A stretch of 47,230 nt of DNA. It comes from Nemertoderma westbladi (Eukaryota > Xenacoelomorpha > Nemertodermatida > Nemertodermatidae). A program made the translations under genes and the position numbers. Positions 23,378 through 33,469 of this stretch are shown piece by piece (the first letter of the stretch is position 1; the number at the start of each line of letters is the position of its first letter). The DNA lies in assembly GCA_032718475.1 (NCBI GenBank), contig JAUCBJ010001750.1, forward strand, positions 1 to 47,230, read 5' to 3'. The notes under the pieces were generated by a model that searched no databases, was not told the DNA's origin, and worked only from the letters and a program-made list of their open reading frames with translations.

Positions 23378-23507
23378 CTGTTTGCAGCCTCGATGCCATT
23401 GGCTCCACTCATAACCTTTTTAACCAACTTTGTTGATTTGCGGGTAGACGCGCGCCGAATGTTATGGTTCAACCAACGTCCTATTGCCTTCATAGCACAG
23501 GATATAG
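23378..23507 (+). CDS. anoctamin exon covering TM7 end and TM8
   Basis: The acceptor is atctttcag and the donor is TAG|gtgagt; phase 0 in, one base over at the end. It encodes LFAASMPLAPLITFLTNFVD, LRVDARRM, then a basic-aromatic segment with RRMLWFNQRPIAF and AQDIG. These are among the most conserved anoctamin signatures: PLAPL..L.N, then (E/D)-x-R-x-D-A, and R.P.A..A.DIG-W. The two acidic residues in FVDLRVDA match E734 and D738 of the ANO1 TM8 Ca2+ site, with Asp replacing Glu at the first. The exon joins exon A or B upstream without changing frame. Confidence 0.93.
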
Positions 23508-23509
23508 GT

Positions 23510-24160
23510 GAGTTTCATATTAATCACTGATTAGTGTCTAATTAACAATCATTATTTTAAGGAAACATTAAAATATTTATAACAATTTAGATTTTTTAAT
23601 AGATTTAGATCGATTTTTAACATTTTAGAAATGTAAACAAATGTTAAACTAAAAACTTTTCTGTTTGTTTTGATAATTCCGAAGGCATACGGGTTTTCGA
23701 TGTCGCTGATTACGATGAAACTGATTATAATTATTTCAGGAAGATGCAATCCCAATTTTGGGGCCATTCTGGTGCCCCAAAACGATAACTACAAAGTAGC
23801 ACAAGATTAAAAACTGTTAAATTTTTCCTTTGGTTTGGTAATTCTGAAGCTATACTGGTTTCCTAATTCGCTGATCACGATACAACACGTTAACGCAACT
23901 ATCATTTTTGGTGCTTATCTGGTGGGACGAAAAATGCAAGTAGCAAAAAATTTCAAACGGCAAAAATCTAACTTGGTTGGATAAAACGATATTTATGAGT
24001 GTTTTTAGTGATTTATCAGCGTCCCAGAAAACCCATAATGTCTAAGAATCAGGTTGATTTGGTAATGAATTTTGATTATCAAATTTGTGCTACTTGTATT
24101 TTTCGTGCCGCACATTGACACATATCCAAAAATGGCCTAATCAACAATGTACGATATATT
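23510..24160. repeat. intron with diverged internal repeats
   Basis: The intron downstream of 23508. A segment near 23640-23800 (aaacttttctgtttg, ggtttt..gctgattacgat, ggtgccccaaaacg) is repeated in diverged form near 23815-23945. An inverted relative lies near 24030-24110, where ctacttgtatttttcgtgcc is the reverse of gacgaaaaatgcaagtag. A 71-codon minus frame at 23552-23767 lies over this repeat and is not called. Confidence 0.45.
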
Positions 24161-24161
24161 T

Positions 24162-26047
24162 CAGGTAACAGAAGTCATCCACATGCTCAAGCATACCATC
24201 TTTTGAGCTTATACTCATCCGATCAGAGACTTGCTGAGGACTTACAAAGTTAACTGTCAAAATTTTGGTCTTTCTGGAGTTAATAAAAAGACCAACACTA
24301 GAAGCAGCATGTTCTAATAAGCAGAGGAGCCGTTGGGCTCCCTCTAGTGATTCTGAGAGTACTCCTAAGTCATCAGCAAAGTCTAGATCAGTTAGGTACT
24401 TGCAGGATTTCCTCGACTTCTGGAGCCAGTAGGTGGAGTTATCATCACCCCATCATCATTATGATCTAAGGACATGCGTAGAACATAGGGTCAACAACAA
24501 TTATGAACAAGAATGGTGCAAGTGTGTCTCCCTGGAGGACGCCCCATAACACTTCAAATGGTTCTGTGTCACCGTCAACAGTAGACACAAATGTTGTCGA
24601 ACCATCGTATACTGATCTGATTGCTGCAATAATTTCATCAGGAATCCCATATAATGAAAGTATGCTGAACATACGTGAGCGAGAGACTGAATCAAAGGCC
24701 TTGAAGAAGTCAACAAAGATAACAGCCAGATGCCTGTCTTTCTTTTTTGATAACTCTTCAATTATCCTTCTAAGTGCCAAAATGGGCTCCATGGTCCCAC
24801 GACATTTACGGAACCCATTCTGATTTCCACGGAGCAGTCTCTCAATGGGATCCCTGATGCGATTTAATAGAATTCTATTGTATAGCTTTGCAGCAATCGA
24901 GATCAATGAGATTCCCCGAAAAGAACCATAGAGTGTTAGGTTGCCCTTCTTGGGAACTGGCACCAACTTATTTGTTTTCATTTCTTGTGGGACTCTTGTT
25001 GTTCGGTACATGTCTACTATGATGGGATAGATGAGCTTTAAACACTCAGGTATTTTAAAGACCTCAGGGGGAACACCATCTACTCCACTGGCACGATTGG
25101 TCTTAATGCTCTTTGCAGCAGCCTTCACTTCTGCAAAGGAGATATCACCAATGGGAATATCTGGGAGTACAGACTCAGACACTTTTACTTCTATAAAGTT
25201 ATCAGGCAATACCCTGTCATTATTGAGGAGCATTTCAAAGTGGGCCTTCCAACCATTGAGGCGATCGGCTGGTGATTCAGCCTTAACCTTGGTGGTTGGT
25301 TGGCTTTTTCGACCAGCAAGCAAGTTGATCGATCTCCATGCCTGGGATAATTGCCTGCTGTCGTCAGCATCATTGATGGCATCAACCTGTTGGTTTATTA
25401 GCTCCTGTAGATTAGCAGAGTACTGCCTGTTCAGGGACCTAGATGCAGTCTTAACTGCATTCTTGGCCGCTGTAGTCTGTTTGAGTCGGGACTCTTTCTG
25501 TGCCTTGTAGAGGTCATTTCGGCACTTCTGAATTTTGTTGTCAGTCCAGGGGGCCCGCTTCCTGTTTCGAGGGTATACAGGAACTGTTTCTGCAGCTGCT
25601 AACTTAACCGCCTCAGTGAAGGCAGTAATGCCCTCACAGTGATCTGCCGCCTCAGAGGCAAGAACCTCATACCTGTTGCTCAGCTGTAGTGTGAAGCTGG
25701 ATCTCACACTTGGATGTTGCAACAGAGAGGACCAGTCATGCCGCGGTAAGGCAGATTTCGTTGTTCTGCTTGCACGCAGACTAAGTCTTACCTTGGCCAC
25801 AATAAGGCGGTGATCACTGGAGAAGGGTCGTAGTGTAAATGCATTACAGTCTTGTATAGAGCTCCTGTATTTCCTACGTAACAGGATATGGTCTATCTGG
25901 GACTTGTGACCACTGGGTCCACTATGAGTCCATAGCTTTCCAGTTCGCTTCTTGAACTGGGTTCCAGCCGAAAACAATCTATTTCCAGAGATAAAATCCT
26001 GAAGATGGACGGAATTTCGGTTAACACTGTTGCTATAGATCCAGGGC
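24162..26047 (-). mobile_element. outer RTE-like LINE, family 2, left (3'-side) part
   Basis: This minus-strand copy was interrupted by a second copy of the same family (26048-29039) and resumes at 29040. It contains the endonuclease SDHRLI region and the reverse transcriptase: FRGISLISIAAKLYN, VIFVDFFKAFDS, and GVLQGDTLAPFLF near its low-coordinate end. Compared with the inner copy it has small indels, for example two extra bases near 24490 and one missing near 24405, so the frame is broken. At 24162 homology stops abruptly within the caggtaacag segment: the C-terminal roughly 600 bases and the (TAG)n tail are absent, which is unusual for a LINE, whose 3' end is normally kept. Confidence 0.88.
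26038..26047. other. target-site duplication of the inner LINE, left copy
   Basis: gatccagggc here equals 29040-29049, so the inner element (26048-29039) is bounded by a 9-10-base direct repeat of the outer element's own sequence. The inner element's copy of this site reads gacccagggc at about 28532, showing which bases belonged to the outer copy. Confidence 0.88.
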
Positions 26048-29039
26048 TACTACTACTACTACTAGGATCGGCATGCTGCATTGCAGCTGCATTTTTAAGA
26101 ATGCTGTGCCGGCTTGTCAACAAAATTGCACCGCCACAACTCCCTATCACCCATGACATTTGCTAGATCATCCGCATCTTTAAGGCCAGTGTCCTTTAAG
26201 ATGCGTCTCAAGAAAGTCATGGGCTGTCCACCATGCTTATTTACTCCATGAGGCTGCCAAAGTACAAGATTATGCACTGGCTGGTCCTCACGGCGAAAGC
26301 AATGTCCTGCAAAGCGGAGGCGATTTTGTTCTAGTGTCAAGCTTGGGGGAACCAATGAGACACCTCCAATGTTATATAGTGTCTGGTTGGAGATGTGTGC
26401 ATTGTACTTGACACAATGTACCCGGCGTAGCATTCTTGTGAATGTGCCATCCAGAGATTTGGTGTCCTCAGCAGTTAGAGCCCAGCATGGACTCCCGTAG
26501 AGGAGTACTGGAACTACTGCTGCTCTAAATAATCGGACGTTAAGTTTCCGATTAATTCTAGGTGACTTCCAAATCCTGGAAAGCCTATTCAAGGCTGCCC
26601 ATGCCTTTCCCTTACGTATTCGAAGGTCCTCACCTGACTTCCGGATCCATGATCCCAGGTAACAGAAGTCGTCCACATGCTCAAGCATACCATCCTTTGA
26701 GCTTATGCTCATCCGATCAGAGACTTGCTGAGGACTTTCAAAGTTAACTGTCAGAATTTTGGTCTTTCTGGAGTTAATAAAAAGACCAACACTAGAAGCA
26801 GCATGTTCTAATGAGCTGAGGAGCCGCTGGGCTCCCTCTAATGATTCTGAGAGTACTCCTAAGTCATCAGCAAAGTCTAGATCAGTTAGGTACTTGGCAG
26901 GATTTCCTCGACTTCTGGAGCCAGTAGGTGGAGTTATCATCACCCCATCATCATTATGATGATCTAAGGACATGCGTAGAACATAGTCAACCACAATAAT
27001 GAACAAGAATGGTGCAAGTGTGTCTCCTTGGAGGACGCCCCATAACACTTCAAATGGTTCTGTGTCACCGTCAACAGTAGACACAAATGTTGTCGAACCA
27101 TCGTATACTGATCTGATTGCTGCAATAATTTCATCAGGAATCCCATATAATGAAAGTATGCTGAACATACGTGAGCGAGAGACTGAATCAAAGGCCTTGA
27201 AGAAGTCAACAAAGATAACAGCCAGATGCCTGTCTTTCTTTTTTGATAACTCTTCAATTATCCTTCTAAGTGCCAAAATGGGCTCCATGGTCCCACGACC
27301 TTTACGGAACCCATTCTGATTTCCACGTAGCAGTCTCTCAATGGGATCCCTGATGCGATTTAATAGAATTCTATTGTATAGTTTTGCAGCAATCGAGATC
27401 AATGAGATTCCCCGAAAAGAACCATAGAGTGTTAGGTTGCCCTTCTTGGGAACTGGCACCAACTTATTTGTTTTCATTTCTTGTGGGACTCTTGTTGTAC
27501 GGTACATGTCTACTATGATGGGATAGATGAGCTTTAAACACTCAGGTATTTTAAAGACCTCAGGGGGAACACCATCTACTCCACTGGCACGATTGGTCTT
27601 AATGCTCTTTGCAGCAGCCTTCACTTCTGCAAAGGAGATATCGCCAATGGGAATATCTGGGAGTACAGACTCAGACACTTTTACTTCTATAAAGTTATCA
27701 CGCAATACCCTGTCATTATTGAGGAGCTTTTCAAAGTGGGCTTTCCAACCATTGAGGCGATCGGCTGGTGATTCAGCCTTAACCTTGGTGGTTGGTTGGC
27801 TTTTCCGCCCAGTAAGCAGATTGATCGATTTCCATGCCTGGGATGATTGCCTGCTGTCGTCAGCATCATTGATGGCATCAACCTGTTGGTTTATTAGCTC
27901 CTGTAGATTAACAGAGTACTGCCTGTTCAGGGACCTAGATGCAGCTTTAACTGCATTCTTGGCCGCTGTAGTCTGTTTGAGTCGGGACTCTTTCTGCGCC
28001 TTATGAAGGTCATTTCGGCACTTCTGAATTTTGTTGTCAGTCCAGGGGGCCCTTTTCCTGTTTCGAGGGTATACAGGAACTGTTTCTGCAGCTGCTAACT
28101 TAACTGCTTCTGTAAAGGCAGTATAGCCCTCACAGTGATCTGCCGCCTCAGAGGCAAGAGCCTCATACCTGTTGCTCAGCTGTAGTGTGAAGCTGGATCT
28201 CACACTTGGCTGTTGCAACAGAGAGGACCAGTCATGCCGTGGCAAGGCAGATTTCGTTGTTCTGCTAGCACGCAGACTAAGTCTTACCTTGGCCACAATA
28301 AGGCGGTGATCACTGGAGAAGGGTCGAAGTGTAAATGCATTACAGTCTTGTATAGAGCTCCTGTATTTCCTACGAAACAGAATATGGTCTATCTGGGACT
28401 TGTGACCACTGGGTCCACTATGAGTCCATAGCTTTCCAGTTCGCTTCTTGAACTGGGTTCCAGCCGAAAACAATCCATTTCCAGAGATAAAATCCTGAAG
28501 ATGGACAGAATTTCGGTTAACACTATTGCTATAGACCCAGGGCGATGTAGGTGATTGATGCAGACTTGCATTAAAGTCTCCCAGGAATGTTAAGAATGCA
28601 TGCTGATCCACTCCATCAGTTGCTGCTTGTAGATTGTGGTAGAAATTTTCCACCTCCTCTACAGGGGCAACACTAGTTGGAGAGTAGCACACAATCAGAA
28701 CCACCTTAGGAAACTTCTTAGCCAGTCTTCCAGAACATGAGAAGTGGCAACGGATGATGCGGTTAGAGATTTGGTCTATTTTGTCCAATGCTGCATGTGC
28801 AGTTGGATTCATCAATAGACCAATTCCACCATTGCCACTATCATCTGCTGACGCGAGGGCGAGTCGCCAACCGCCCCCCATGTCCTTAATCAGAACCTCA
28901 TCAGTCTGTCCAGTCTGCATTCGGTGCTCTTGAACACCCACTGCGCTAAGAGAAAGCTTATCTGCCAAGGCAGTCAGCTCACCTTGTCGCATTGGGGACC
29001 CAAGTGTTAGGGTATTTACTGAGGCTAGTCTAGTGACTT
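26048..29039 (-). mobile_element. inner RTE-like LINE, family 2, nested in an older copy
   Basis: About 3.0 kb on the minus strand, with a (TAG)5-6 tail (plus strand 26048-26064) and a 9-10-base target-site duplication. It inserted within the endonuclease coding region of the outer copy. Its 5' end lies only some 45 bases before the first ATG of its ORF, while the outer copy continues about 650 bases further, so the inner element is slightly 5'-truncated and lacks the 5' leader. Its coding frame is intact, making it the youngest mobile element in the window. Confidence 0.92.
26095..28992 (-). CDS. APE endonuclease/reverse transcriptase of the inner family 2 LINE
   Basis: An uninterrupted 965-codon frame. 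An N-terminal APE-type endonuclease (about residues 1-240) shows VGVQEHR with the catalytic Glu, VCYSPTS, LGDFNAS with the Asp/Asn pair, and SDHRLIVAKV near the end. A linker rich in charged residues follows. The reverse transcriptase occupies roughly residues 430-720: LVPVPKKGN, FRGISLISIAAKLYN, QNGFRKGRGT, motif A VIFVDFFKAFDS, motif B GVLQGDTLAPFLF, and motif C LTDLDFADDLGVLS. A C-terminal domain has FCYLGSWI and RLRFAGHCFRRED and ends in HS. The family makes cDNA at nicked target sites in the nucleus. Residues equivalent to the first endonuclease strand (VNTLTL) lie upstream of this ATG in frame, so the natural start may be further upstream and is missing here. RTE-like assignment is by motif pattern and the triplet-repeat tail. 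Confidence 0.9.
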   Translation of the reverse strand: MRQGELTALADKLSLSAVGVQEHRMQTGQTDEVLIKDMGGGWRLALASADDSGNGGIGLLMNPTAHAALDKIDQISNRIIRCHFSCSGRLAKKFPKVVLIVCYSPTSVAPVEEVENFYHNLQAATDGVDQHAFLTFLGDFNASLHQSPTSPWVYSNSVNRNSVHLQDFISGNGLFSAGTQFKKRTGKLWTHSGPSGHKSQIDHILFRRKYRSSIQDCNAFTLRPFSSDHRLIVAKVRLSLRASRTTKSALPRHDWSSLLQQPSVRSSFTLQLSNRYEALASEAADHCEGYTAFTEAVKLAAAETVPVYPRNRKRAPWTDNKIQKCRNDLHKAQKESRLKQTTAAKNAVKAASRSLNRQYSVNLQELINQQVDAINDADDSRQSSQAWKSINLLTGRKSQPTTKVKAESPADRLNGWKAHFEKLLNNDRVLRDNFIEVKVSESVLPDIPIGDISFAEVKAAAKSIKTNRASGVDGVPPEVFKIPECLKLIYPIIVDMYRTTRVPQEMKTNKLVPVPKKGNLTLYGSFRGISLISIAAKLYNRILLNRIRDPIERLLRGNQNGFRKGRGTMEPILALRRIIEELSKKKDRHLAVIFVDFFKAFDSVSRSRMFSILSLYGIPDEIIAAIRSVYDGSTTFVSTVDGDTEPFEVLWGVLQGDTLAPFLFIIVVDYVLRMSLDHHNDDGVMITPPTGSRSRGNPAKYLTDLDFADDLGVLSESLEGAQRLLSSLEHAASSVGLFINSRKTKILTVNFESPQQVSDRMSISSKDGMLEHVDDFCYLGSWIRKSGEDLRIRKGKAWAALNRLSRIWKSPRINRKLNVRLFRAAVVPVLLYGSPCWALTAEDTKSLDGTFTRMLRRVHCVKYNAHISNQTLYNIGGVSLVPPSLTLEQNRLRFAGHCFRREDQPVHNLVLWQPHGVNKHGGQPMTFLRRILKDTGLKDADDLANVMGDRELWRCNFVDKPAQHS

Positions 29040-30220
29040 GATCCAGGGCGATGTAGGTGATTGATGCAGACTAGCATTAAAGTCTCCCAGGAATGATAAG
29101 AATGCATGCTGATCCACTCCATCAGTAGCTGCTTGTAGATTCTGGTAGAAATTTTCCACCTCCTCTACAGAGGCAACACTAGTTGGAGAGTAGCACACAA
29201 TCAGAACCACCTTAGGAAACTTCTTAGCCAGTCTTCCAGAACATGAGAAGTGGCAACGGATGATGCGGTTAGAGATTTGGTCTATTTTGTCCAATGCTGC
29301 ATGTGCGTGCAGTTGGATTCATCAATAGACCAATTCCACCATTGCCACTATCATCTGCTGAAGCGAGGGCGAGTCGCCAACCGCCCCCATGTCCTTAATC
29401 AGAACCTCATCAGTCTGTCCAGTCTGCATTCGGTGCTCTTGAACACCCAATGCACTAAGAGAAAGCTTATCTGCCAAGGCAGTCAGCTCACCTTGTCGCA
29501 TTGGGGACCCGAGTGTTAGGGTGTTTACTGAGCCTAGTCTAGTGACTTGCCTCAGATTCACCAATGGCTTTGTTGGTCGGGTGGAACATGAGAGTAGCCT
29601 CCAACTCCAGAATCCCTCTCCCCCTCACAATCTGGCCTCCCTGGTGACCCATAACTGACGCCTGTGAGGCCGATTGTGTCCAGTCATTCCACTGGCCTCT
29701 AGTGGCTGGACCTCCGCATTACTAATGTAATCCATAGTGGGGGTTGGGGGTGCTTTTTTGCCGAGTCAGCTCTCGGGGCAAATACCACACCCTGGTTTGC
29801 CATTCCACAGGGTGGGTGTCGCAGTGGAGTCAGATATGAGGCCCATCACCCATATCTACTCTGGCGCACATGACCCACCATTGGCTGTGCAGCTCATCTG
29901 CTGGGTCATGCCCTGTACCCCTGCTGCCAGATGCAGGTCGCAGTGAAGTGCTCTCAGAGTGGACATGAGAACACTCTACTCCTGACCAGCCATTGGTAGA
30001 TCACCATCTGCCTGGTCAGGCCATATACCCCTGCAGCCAAGTATATGGGTCCTTAATCCAGGACCAAGGGCGTCCTTATCCCAGAACGAAGGGGGTCCTA
30101 GTTACAGGACCAGATTTGCCCTAGTAAGAGGGTCTATGCAGCTACAGGTGGCACCTCCTTTATGCTGCATGGAGGTGGCAAGTTTTCTTGATCAATGACC
30201 TAGAATATCTGACCTGACCT
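29040..30220 (-). mobile_element. outer family 2 LINE, right (5'-side) part with GC-rich leader
   Basis: Continuation of the interrupted outer copy. From 29040 to 29560 it encodes the N-terminal endonuclease in broken frames: a 4-base repeat (gtgcgtgc) near 29306 and a lost C near 29387 relative to the inner copy shift the frame. From about 29565 to 30220 comes a GC-richer region without a long frame (gcc, ccc and tggcc words), which I read as the 5' untranslated leader. The exact 5' boundary is uncertain; it is near where the family 1 fragment begins at 30222. Confidence 0.8.
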
Positions 30221-30221
30221 G

Positions 30222-30311
30222 AATATATAGATCAACTTGAAAGGGATACTGAACTTGGGAGAAACGATATTGCGACAACTATGGAGAATCGGGAAGCCTG
30301 GAAGGATCTCA
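30222..30311 (+). mobile_element. short 3' fragment of family 1 LINE
   Basis: About 90 bases match 18195-18284 of the family 1 element nearly exactly, encoding the YIDQLERDTELGRN segment. It lacks the (TAG)n tail and abuts the 5' end of the family 2 element, so it is a rearranged remnant rather than a clean insertion. Confidence 0.85.
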
Positions 30312-30536
30312 TTGTTTCCAGTTTCACATTAACGTTTCCCTAAGTAAAATCTGTTACATAATTTGTAAAAAAAATTACTTTAACATGCGGTCTATGTAAA
30401 ACAACCGTGGTTTTGAACTGATGAATTATTTTTTTAATAATTTTTTAACTTTATATTTTTCTTGAGAAATGTCTTATATTTCTATCTGAACTTTTTTCCT
30501 GAGGATTATCTTATGTTTCCCTCTCTCTCTCTATAG

Positions 30537-30775
30537 GAATGTGGTACCCCATCCTAAACTTCCTCAACATCATTGGCGTGGTTGTCAACGCCTTTCTCAT
30601 CGCCTTCGCTTCCAGCTGGGGTCGAACCGCCCTCGTGACAACGGCCTGGAAGCTCGGATTCGTACTTATATTCGAACACGGTGTATTCGGGGTTAAATTC
30701 CTTCTGCAACAATTTATTCCCGATGTGCCATCCAATGTGCAGACCGCAATGAGACGGGTTAGTCGGTTGTTTAAG
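30537..30775 (+). CDS. anoctamin exon covering TM9-TM10
   Basis: The acceptor is ctctctatag; the first two bases complete the Gly of DIG and the exon ends AAG|gtggaa in phase 0. It encodes MWYPILNFLNIIGVVVNAFL (TM9), a short external loop (SSWGRTALVTTAW), FVLIFEHGVFGVKFLLQQFI (TM10), then PDVPSNVQTAMRRVSRLFK. The elements W-Y-x-I, NAF-I-F, FEH-VF-KF and IPD-P are classic anoctamin C-terminal signatures. The TM9-TM10 loop is far shorter than in the ANO1/ANO5 group, where it carries a long extracellular segment; this may point to another subfamily, which I cannot fix. Without splicing at 30776 the frame would end three residues later at a TAG. Confidence 0.93.
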
Positions 30776-30839
30776 GTGGAAGATTAGCTGCAGAATTCGA
30801 ATAATAGTTGTATTGAAAGTGAAAGAAATATATATTTTA

Positions 30840-31980
30840 ATATATAGAAATATGGCTACAGTATTTCACCATGTCCTCCTCCATCAGTGTGGATAATTGT
30901 GATGGGATCAAGGGATCCCGACCGGATTTGTTGACTACGCGTCACCGCGTTTACCTTAGGGTTGCTGATATTCAGGCCGAGGCCGTTGTGGCGAAAATAA
31001 TAGCAGTTAATGTTGTCTCTTGATATTTAGATAAAATATATGTAATAGCACAGTAAAGATTGCAGATAAGCAGCATTTGACAATGTATGATGGATACCGG
31101 TAGGTGTGCGTGTGTTGGTAACGGTGGTGATGACGGTGTAAAATATCACCGGTCTGCACTAAAGCTGATGACTGGGTAAACTGAACCGGTATGGTAATAT
31201 ACATTGACAATATATATGTAATCACTCCTACGCTGCTGTGGCCTTTCATCCAGTGGATGCTTTCCCTCGCCCCTATTGGCTGATAATCTACTTCACGCCT
31301 CTCCCCTCTCTGGGAGTGCTCCCCCCCCCCCCCCCCCCCCCTGTTGGCCCCTGCTGGTTGTTTCCCTTCCCGAGGTAATTTGACCTCTAACCTCCCTTTC
31401 TGTGGCTTTGGGGTTGTGTTGTCCCCGGTGTTGGATTGTGATACGGGATTGGTTATTGCCAATCTCGTACCTCCAACACATTGCCGAAAAAGGTGCCACT
31501 TCCCATTTATGAGGGTAATGCAGCGGAACTGAATCCGCTTACAATAATAGGGGCCGGCCATCAGAACATATATATTTTTTTAATGGAAAAAATTATTTTG
31601 GTAATTTTTCATAGAGGCAGAACAAACTCATAGAAAATTAACATTATTGTTTAGCTGTGCGGGTTGTTTTACCTCTTGTAGAACCCGAACAACCCACACA
31701 ATTTCCGTCACTTGGGTTTGTGTGGTTGTATTTAAATTTACACAACTTTAATGTTGTTCAAATTTATTGTTTTGGTTCTACTATTTTCGTAATAAAATGC
31801 GGCTTTAGGATTTTAACATAATATATGTTGCATAACGCCATCTTGTGTCATTTTTGTATAAATTGTTTATTTTTTAATTGTGGTGTGTGTTATTTTGGCT
31901 CTATGATCACGATATAACAATGAAGTATATTCCTTTGTCCTTTATTTACGTCCGGGATGCAATAAATATATAATTGAAGT
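30840..31980. other. intron sequence with a poly-C tract
   Basis: Intron between 30775 and 32003. It contains a run of 21 C (31321-31341) and a pyrimidine-rich surround. A 184-codon minus frame (31007-31561) depends on the poly-G/poly-C tract for its length and has no recognisable domain, so it is not called. No ordered repeat or RNA gene seen. Confidence 0.45.
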
Positions 31981-32002
31981 GTTTTTAATAAATTTTTCAC
32001 AG

Positions 32003-32205
32003 GAACAATTTGAAGTCGCGAAATTAATGGAAGAGAAATCGCAAGACGTCACAGAGAAGAGAGCCGGTCTGCGGCGTAGAATGACGTCATTAAAGTCTTA
32101 TGAACCGAGTAACATTAACTATATGGGAGGAGCAGAGGAACCAGTGATGGAACCCCACGTGCCGAAACGGAGAGGAAGTAGGATGACGCAAGAGAAAATA
32201 GAGAT
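32003..32205 (+). CDS. anoctamin exon, cytoplasmic C-terminal tail
   Basis: The acceptor is atttttcacag and the donor is GAT|gtaagt; phase 0 in, two bases over at the end. It encodes EQFEVAKLMEEKSQDVTEKR and then a basic, serine-rich tail (GLRRRMTSLKSYEPS, PHVPKRRGSRMTQEKIE). The start continues the RRVSRLFK of the previous exon, as in other anoctamins where the segment after TM10 is a charged helix (RREK...). The remainder is poorly conserved in the family and is assigned by splice phase and open frame. Confidence 0.85.
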
Positions 32206-32214
32206 GTAAGTATG

Positions 32215-32424
32215 TTGTATTACAGTAACTCGTATTAGTTGGGCTGGGGAAACGGCATTCACAAACATGCGCAAAGCCCCGCGTCTACTCAACGCACAAA
32301 CTGTCTCCTTGAATGGCTTTACTACTAATCTTAATACCAAAAAAATTTCACCGGAAAAGGGAATCGAACTCGGTACCTAGAGATTCCAAGTCCCACGCTC
32401 TACCAACTTTGCCACTGCGCCGCA
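32215..32424 (-). mobile_element. tRNA-derived SINE
   Basis: On the minus strand, bases 32418 down to 32396 read as a Pol III box A (TGGCAAAGTTGGTAGAGCG), and 32371 down to 32359 as a box B (GAGTTCGATTCCC), with tRNA-like spacing and an anticodon-arm-like hairpin between them. The acceptor ends do not pair (5' GCGGCGC against 3' TTTTCCGG), so this is a tRNA-derived head and not a working tRNA gene. The body continues towards lower coordinates, through caaggagacagtttgtgcgt, to within about 20 bases of the splice donor at 32206. No clear tail or target-site duplication was defined, so the low-coordinate boundary is approximate. Confidence 0.7.
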
Positions 32425-32636
32425 TGAAGCCTGAATACCAAAACCCAACTGTAAATTAACAACAACTGTGTGAATACTAGAGGTCTCGCTACGCGGACCT
32501 AAAAATATGAAATATTTGTGGCAGATGTGATACGAGTGGGATCTTCATGCAACATAACTGTAGGCCATTATCAGTGAAGAAATAGTTATCATTCATTACA
32601 CAATAGTTAGTTATATGTTAAAAAAGATGGTATGGA

Positions 32637-33468
32637 TTGGGCTTGGCTTGGCTTGGCTCGGCTCGGCTCGGCTCGGCTCGGCTCGGCTCGGCTCGGCTCG
32701 GCTCGGCTCGGCTCGGCTCGGCTCGGCTCGGCTCGGCTCGGCTCGGCTCGGCTCGGCTCGGCTCGGCTCGGCTCGGCTCGGCTCGGCTCGGCTCGGCTCG
32801 GCTCGGCTCGGCTCGGCTCGGCTCGGCTCGGCTCGGCTCGGCTCGGCTCGGCTCGGCTCGGCTCGGCTCGGCTCGGCTCGGCTCGGCTCGGCTCGGCTCG
32901 GCTCGGCTCGGCTCGGCTCGGCTCGGCTCGGCTCGGCTCGGCTCGGCTCGGCTCGGCTCGGCTCGGCTCGGCTCGGCTCGGCTCGGCTCGGCTCGGCTCG
33001 GCTCGGCTCGGCTCGGCTCGGCTCGGCTCGGCTCGGCTCGGCTCGGCTCGGCTCGGCTCGGCTCGGCTCGGCTCGGCTCGGCTCGGCTCGGCTCGGCTCG
33101 GCTCGGCTCGGCTCGGCTCGGCTCGGCTCGGCTCGGCTCGGCTCGGCTCGGCTCGGCTCGGCTCGGCTCGGCTCGGCTCGGCTCGGCTCGGCTCGGCTCG
33201 GCTCGGCTCGGCTCGGCTCGGCTCGGCTCGGCTCGGCTCGGCTCGGCTCGGCTCGGCTCGGCTCGGCTCGGCTCGGCTCGGCTCGGCTCGGCTCGGCTCG
33301 GCTCGGCTCGGCTCGGCTCGGCTCGGCTCGGCTCGGCTCGGCTCGGCTCGGCTTGGCTCGGCTCGGCTCGGCTCGGCTCGGCTTGGCTCGGCTTGGCTCG
33401 GCTTGGCTTGACTTGACTTGGCTTGGCTTGGCTCGGCTTGGCTTGGCTTGGCTCGGCGGCTTGGCTTG
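32637..33468. repeat. pentanucleotide GGCTC repeat, about 830 bp
   Basis: Roughly 165 tandem copies of a 5-base unit (gctcg), almost perfect between 32656 and 33350. Variants gcttg and acttg mark both ends, the right end most. It lies in the last anoctamin intron. All frames on both strands are open because five is not a multiple of three and the unit has no stop, giving SARLG and AEPSR repeats that are not proteins. Confidence 0.97.
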
Positions 33469-33469
33469 T

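Noticed and set aside
24503-28431. Plus-strand open frames of 60-160 codons overlapping the LINEs
   Set aside because: They are antisense shadows of the reverse transcriptase frame; the same ones appear in both copies at matching positions.
30776-30787. Anoctamin ending at the TAG after KVED
   Set aside because: A donor (AAG|gtggaa) precedes it, and the exon at 32003 continues in phase with a family-like charged helix; the short end would be intron read-through.
31007-31561. 184-codon minus-strand frame with a poly-glycine run
   Set aside because: Its length depends on a homopolymer tract and it has no domain or homology signal that I can see.
32345-32424. Functional tRNA gene on the minus strand
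   Set aside because: Box A and box B are good, but the acceptor-stem ends do not pair and the sequence continues into a SINE-like body.
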